From positions 721 to 6,858 of the forward strand of contig PMAM01000196.1 of NCBI GenBank assembly GCA_003152595.1: a stretch of 6,138 nt of DNA, written 5' to 3'. Shown one piece after another: positions 4,495 to 6,138 of this stretch. The stretch is from Acidobacterium sp. (GTDB taxonomy: Bacteria; Acidobacteriota; Terriglobia; Terriglobales; Acidobacteriaceae). Under the pieces are notes generated by a model. That model saw only the letters and a program-made list of their open reading frames with translations, made no database searches and had not been told where the DNA came from. Numbering within the stretch: position 1 is the first letter of the stretch; each line of letters opens with the position of its first letter. A program made the position numbers and the translations under genes.

Positions 4495-5505
4495 ATGGCC
4501 ACCGCAGCCGCCCCAGCTCTGCTCACCCTTTCCGCCTTCACTGAAGCGCAGGCCCGCATCCGCGGCGTTGCCCTGCACACGCCGCTCGTCCGCCTCATGA
4601 TCCCCGGCTTCGACGACGCCGAAATCTACGTCAAAGCCGAAGGCCTCCAGCCCATCGGCGCTTTCAAAATTCGCGGCGCCTGGAACAAGATCGCCCAACT
4701 CACTCCGGCGGAGCGCTCCCGTGGCGTCATCACCTATTCCAGCGGCAACCACGCTCAGGGAGTCGCTTACGCCGCCCGCGTCGCCGGCGCCAAAGCCGTC
4801 ATCGTCATGCCTTCGAACGCACCCGAGGTCAAGAAGCGCGCCACCGCCGCCCTCGGCGCCGAGATCGTCGAAGTCGGCCCCGCCAGTTCCGACCGCCTGC
4901 GCAAGGCCGAAGAACTTCAGGCCGCGCACGGCTACATCATGATCCCGCCCTACGACGACGACCAGATCATCGCCGGCCAGGGCACCTGCGGCCTCGAGAT
5001 CCTCGAAGACCTGCCCGACGTCGACCTGGTCCTCGCGCCCGTCTCAGGCGGCGGACTCCTCAGCGGCATCGCCACCGCCATCAAGCTCTCCAACTCCCCC
5101 AGGCCGATTCAGACCCGCGTCATCGGGGTCGAGCCCGAGCTCGCCGCCGACGCTCAGGAAAGCTTCCACGCCGGCCACGTCGTCACCTGGCCCGCCGACA
5201 TGACCACCCGCACCCTCTGCGACGGCCTCCGCACCCAGTCCCTCGGCGAGCGCAACTTCGAGCACATCCGCGCCTACGTCGACGACATCATCACTGTCAC
5301 CGAAGCCGAAATCCGCGCCGCCATGCGCACCTTGCTGTATTCCGCGCGCCTCACCCCCGAGCCCAGCGGAGCCTGCTCCGCCGCGGGCATGCTCTTCCAT
5401 CGCGACCAGCTCCTCCCGTTCCGCAAGGTCGTCATCGTGATGAGCGGCGGCAACGTCGAACCGCAGGTCCTGCAATCGGTCCTCGCCGAGAAAGACCCCC
5501 AGTGA
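4495..5505 (+). CDS. PLP-dependent threonine dehydratase / serine racemase family enzyme
   Basis: This is a 336-residue fold-type II PLP enzyme that eliminates ammonia from threonine or serine, or racemises serine. The Schiff-base lysine is K58 in IGAFKIRGA. The substrate-binding loop is YSSGNHAQG (81-89). The PLP phosphate-binding glycine loop is SGGGLLSG (184-191), and a late SGGN (317-320) lies near the pyridine ring. The length fits catabolic-type enzymes without the ACT-like domain of biosynthetic IlvA. S83 occupies the place of the second catalytic serine of eukaryotic serine racemase (human Ser84), where the enterobacterial threonine dehydratases I recall have alanine. E213, A217 and D219 follow the spacing of the racemase divalent-metal site (human Glu210, Ala214, Asp216). 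This leaves open threonine dehydratase, serine racemase/dehydratase or threo-3-hydroxyaspartate dehydratase. It has no signal peptide, so it is cytoplasmic. Its stop overlaps the next gene's GTG. The start ATG has no visible Shine-Dalgarno. Confidence 0.93.
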   Translation: MATAAAPALLTLSAFTEAQARIRGVALHTPLVRLMIPGFDDAEIYVKAEGLQPIGAFKIRGAWNKIAQLTPAERSRGVITYSSGNHAQGVAYAARVAGAKAVIVMPSNAPEVKKRATAALGAEIVEVGPASSDRLRKAEELQAAHGYIMIPPYDDDQIIAGQGTCGLEILEDLPDVDLVLAPVSGGGLLSGIATAIKLSNSPRPIQTRVIGVEPELAADAQESFHAGHVVTWPADMTTRTLCDGLRTQSLGERNFEHIRAYVDDIITVTEAEIRAAMRTLLYSARLTPEPSGACSAAGMLFHRDQLLPFRKVVIVMSGGNVEPQVLQSVLAEKDPQ

Positions 5506-6138
5506 GACGAACCACCCACTTTTTTCGTCCTATCTACGTGATCCGTTCGCTCATTGTGCCCGCAATCCTGTTGGCCTCCGCCAGCATGGCAATGCCCCAA
5601 AAGCCGCTGCCCCGCCAGCAGATGCCGCGCAACGGCACCCTCGCTACCCTGGTCCGCGAAGCCAACCTCTACGCCAATCCCGACGACTCTGGCGGCCCCA
5701 TCGCCGACATTCTCCCCGGCCGCGAACTGGTCGTGGCCGAGAAGAACGGCAAATGGCTACGCGTCTTCGCCAACACCGACGCGCCCGACACCCGCCAGGC
5801 GGACGTCCCCGTCTTCGGCACCGAAGGCCAGGCCCAGCCCATCTCCGGCTGGATCCTTGACAAGGGCGTCGTCAACATCAACACGCCTCACGGTGACCTC
5901 ATCCTCTTTGGCGCCGCCGACGATCTTGAGCAGCAGGCCGACGTCTCCAACCCGCCGCCGCACGTCGCCGAGGAAGCCCGCCTCCTCTACCGCCGCATCG
6001 TCACCATGTATCCGGATTCGCCCTGGACCCCCGAGGCCATGTACCGCGCCGCCGACATCCGCTGGCAGCTCCAGAAATCCGACGCCTCCACGCTTCCCTC
6101 CGCCCACGAGAAAGAGAACTACCTCCGCGAGCAGATGG
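5502..6138 (+). CDS. Exported bacterial SH3-domain protein, 3' end outside window
   Basis: The frame is open from GTG 5502 to the window edge (212 codons visible). That GTG overlaps the preceding stop as GTGA, an arrangement typical of translational coupling. An alternative GTG at 5538 gives a tidier signal peptide (MIRSLIVPAILLASASMA|MPQ); both starts give an exported product. Residues about 45-125 resemble a bacterial SH3 (SH3b) domain: VREANLYANPD, PGRELVVAEKNGKWLRV and a closing SGWILDKGVV, with a loop of about 25 residues rich in D, P, Q and T before the GW. Residues 155-192 (EEARLLYRRIVTMYPDSPW, then AMYRAADIRWQL) look like a helical TPR-like hairpin. SH3b domains often bind cell-wall or peptide ligands, so an envelope role is likely (inference). 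Nothing links its function directly to the PLP enzyme upstream. Codons are GC-rich and C-ending, matching that gene. Confidence 0.8.
   Translation, partial: MRRTTHFFRPIYVIRSLIVPAILLASASMAMPQKPLPRQQMPRNGTLATLVREANLYANPDDSGGPIADILPGRELVVAEKNGKWLRVFANTDAPDTRQADVPVFGTEGQAQPISGWILDKGVVNINTPHGDLILFGAADDLEQQADVSNPPPHVAEEARLLYRRIVTMYPDSPWTPEAMYRAADIRWQLQKSDASTLPSAHEKENYLREQM

Noticed and set aside
4450..4929. Leftward Gly/Asp-rich frames opposite the PLP gene, including 5044-5475
   Set aside because: Their composition (AGGGG, GDVVDV types) is the usual antisense reading of C-ending codons.
5757..6107. Leftward 116-residue frame opposite the SH3b gene
   Set aside because: The rightward frame has a signal peptide, an SH3b pattern and the GTGA overlap; the leftward one is an antisense shadow.

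Overview
The window reads as chromosomal DNA of an Acidobacteriota member, probably class Terriglobia (inference). The reasons are a carboxypeptidase-regulatory-domain protein with a C-terminal region I associate with that phylum, intergenic palindromic repeats of a kind I remember from those genomes, and high-GC, mostly C-ending codons in the flanking genes. No rRNA, tRNA, CRISPR array or recognisable insertion sequence is visible.

Layout. Bases 1-704 (+) hold the C-terminal 233 residues of a metallo-beta-lactamase-fold hydrolase. Bases 705-1036 are a gene-free stretch between converging genes, made largely of hairpin-forming repeat-like DNA. Bases 1037-2532 (-) carry a beta-class DNA methyltransferase fused to an Mrr-like PD-(D/E)XK nuclease domain. 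It is interrupted by one apparent frameshift near 2456, which separates the first 25 codons from the catalytic DPPF motif. Bases 2533-3027 contain no convincing gene. They hold a cluster of hairpins, one of which looks like a + strand intrinsic terminator with nothing recognisable in front of it, and a G-tract with strong G-quadruplex potential. Bases 3028-4170 (-) encode an exported protein with a CarboxypepD_reg-like domain. Bases 4171-4494 are the divergent regulatory region, with a good sigma70-like promoter for the leftward gene. Bases 4495-5505 (+) encode a PLP enzyme of the threonine dehydratase/serine racemase family. A GTG overlapping its stop codon starts an exported SH3b-domain protein that runs off the right edge.

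How they work together. Only the last two genes look like an operon (GTGA overlap). The other genes appear to be independent units. The methyltransferase-nuclease locus has lower, more mixed GC than its neighbours and sits between repeat-rich spacers, which suggests an acquired defence-type gene. It is now either broken or carries a sequencing error. It is the most interesting item here; I see no complete undescribed multi-gene system.
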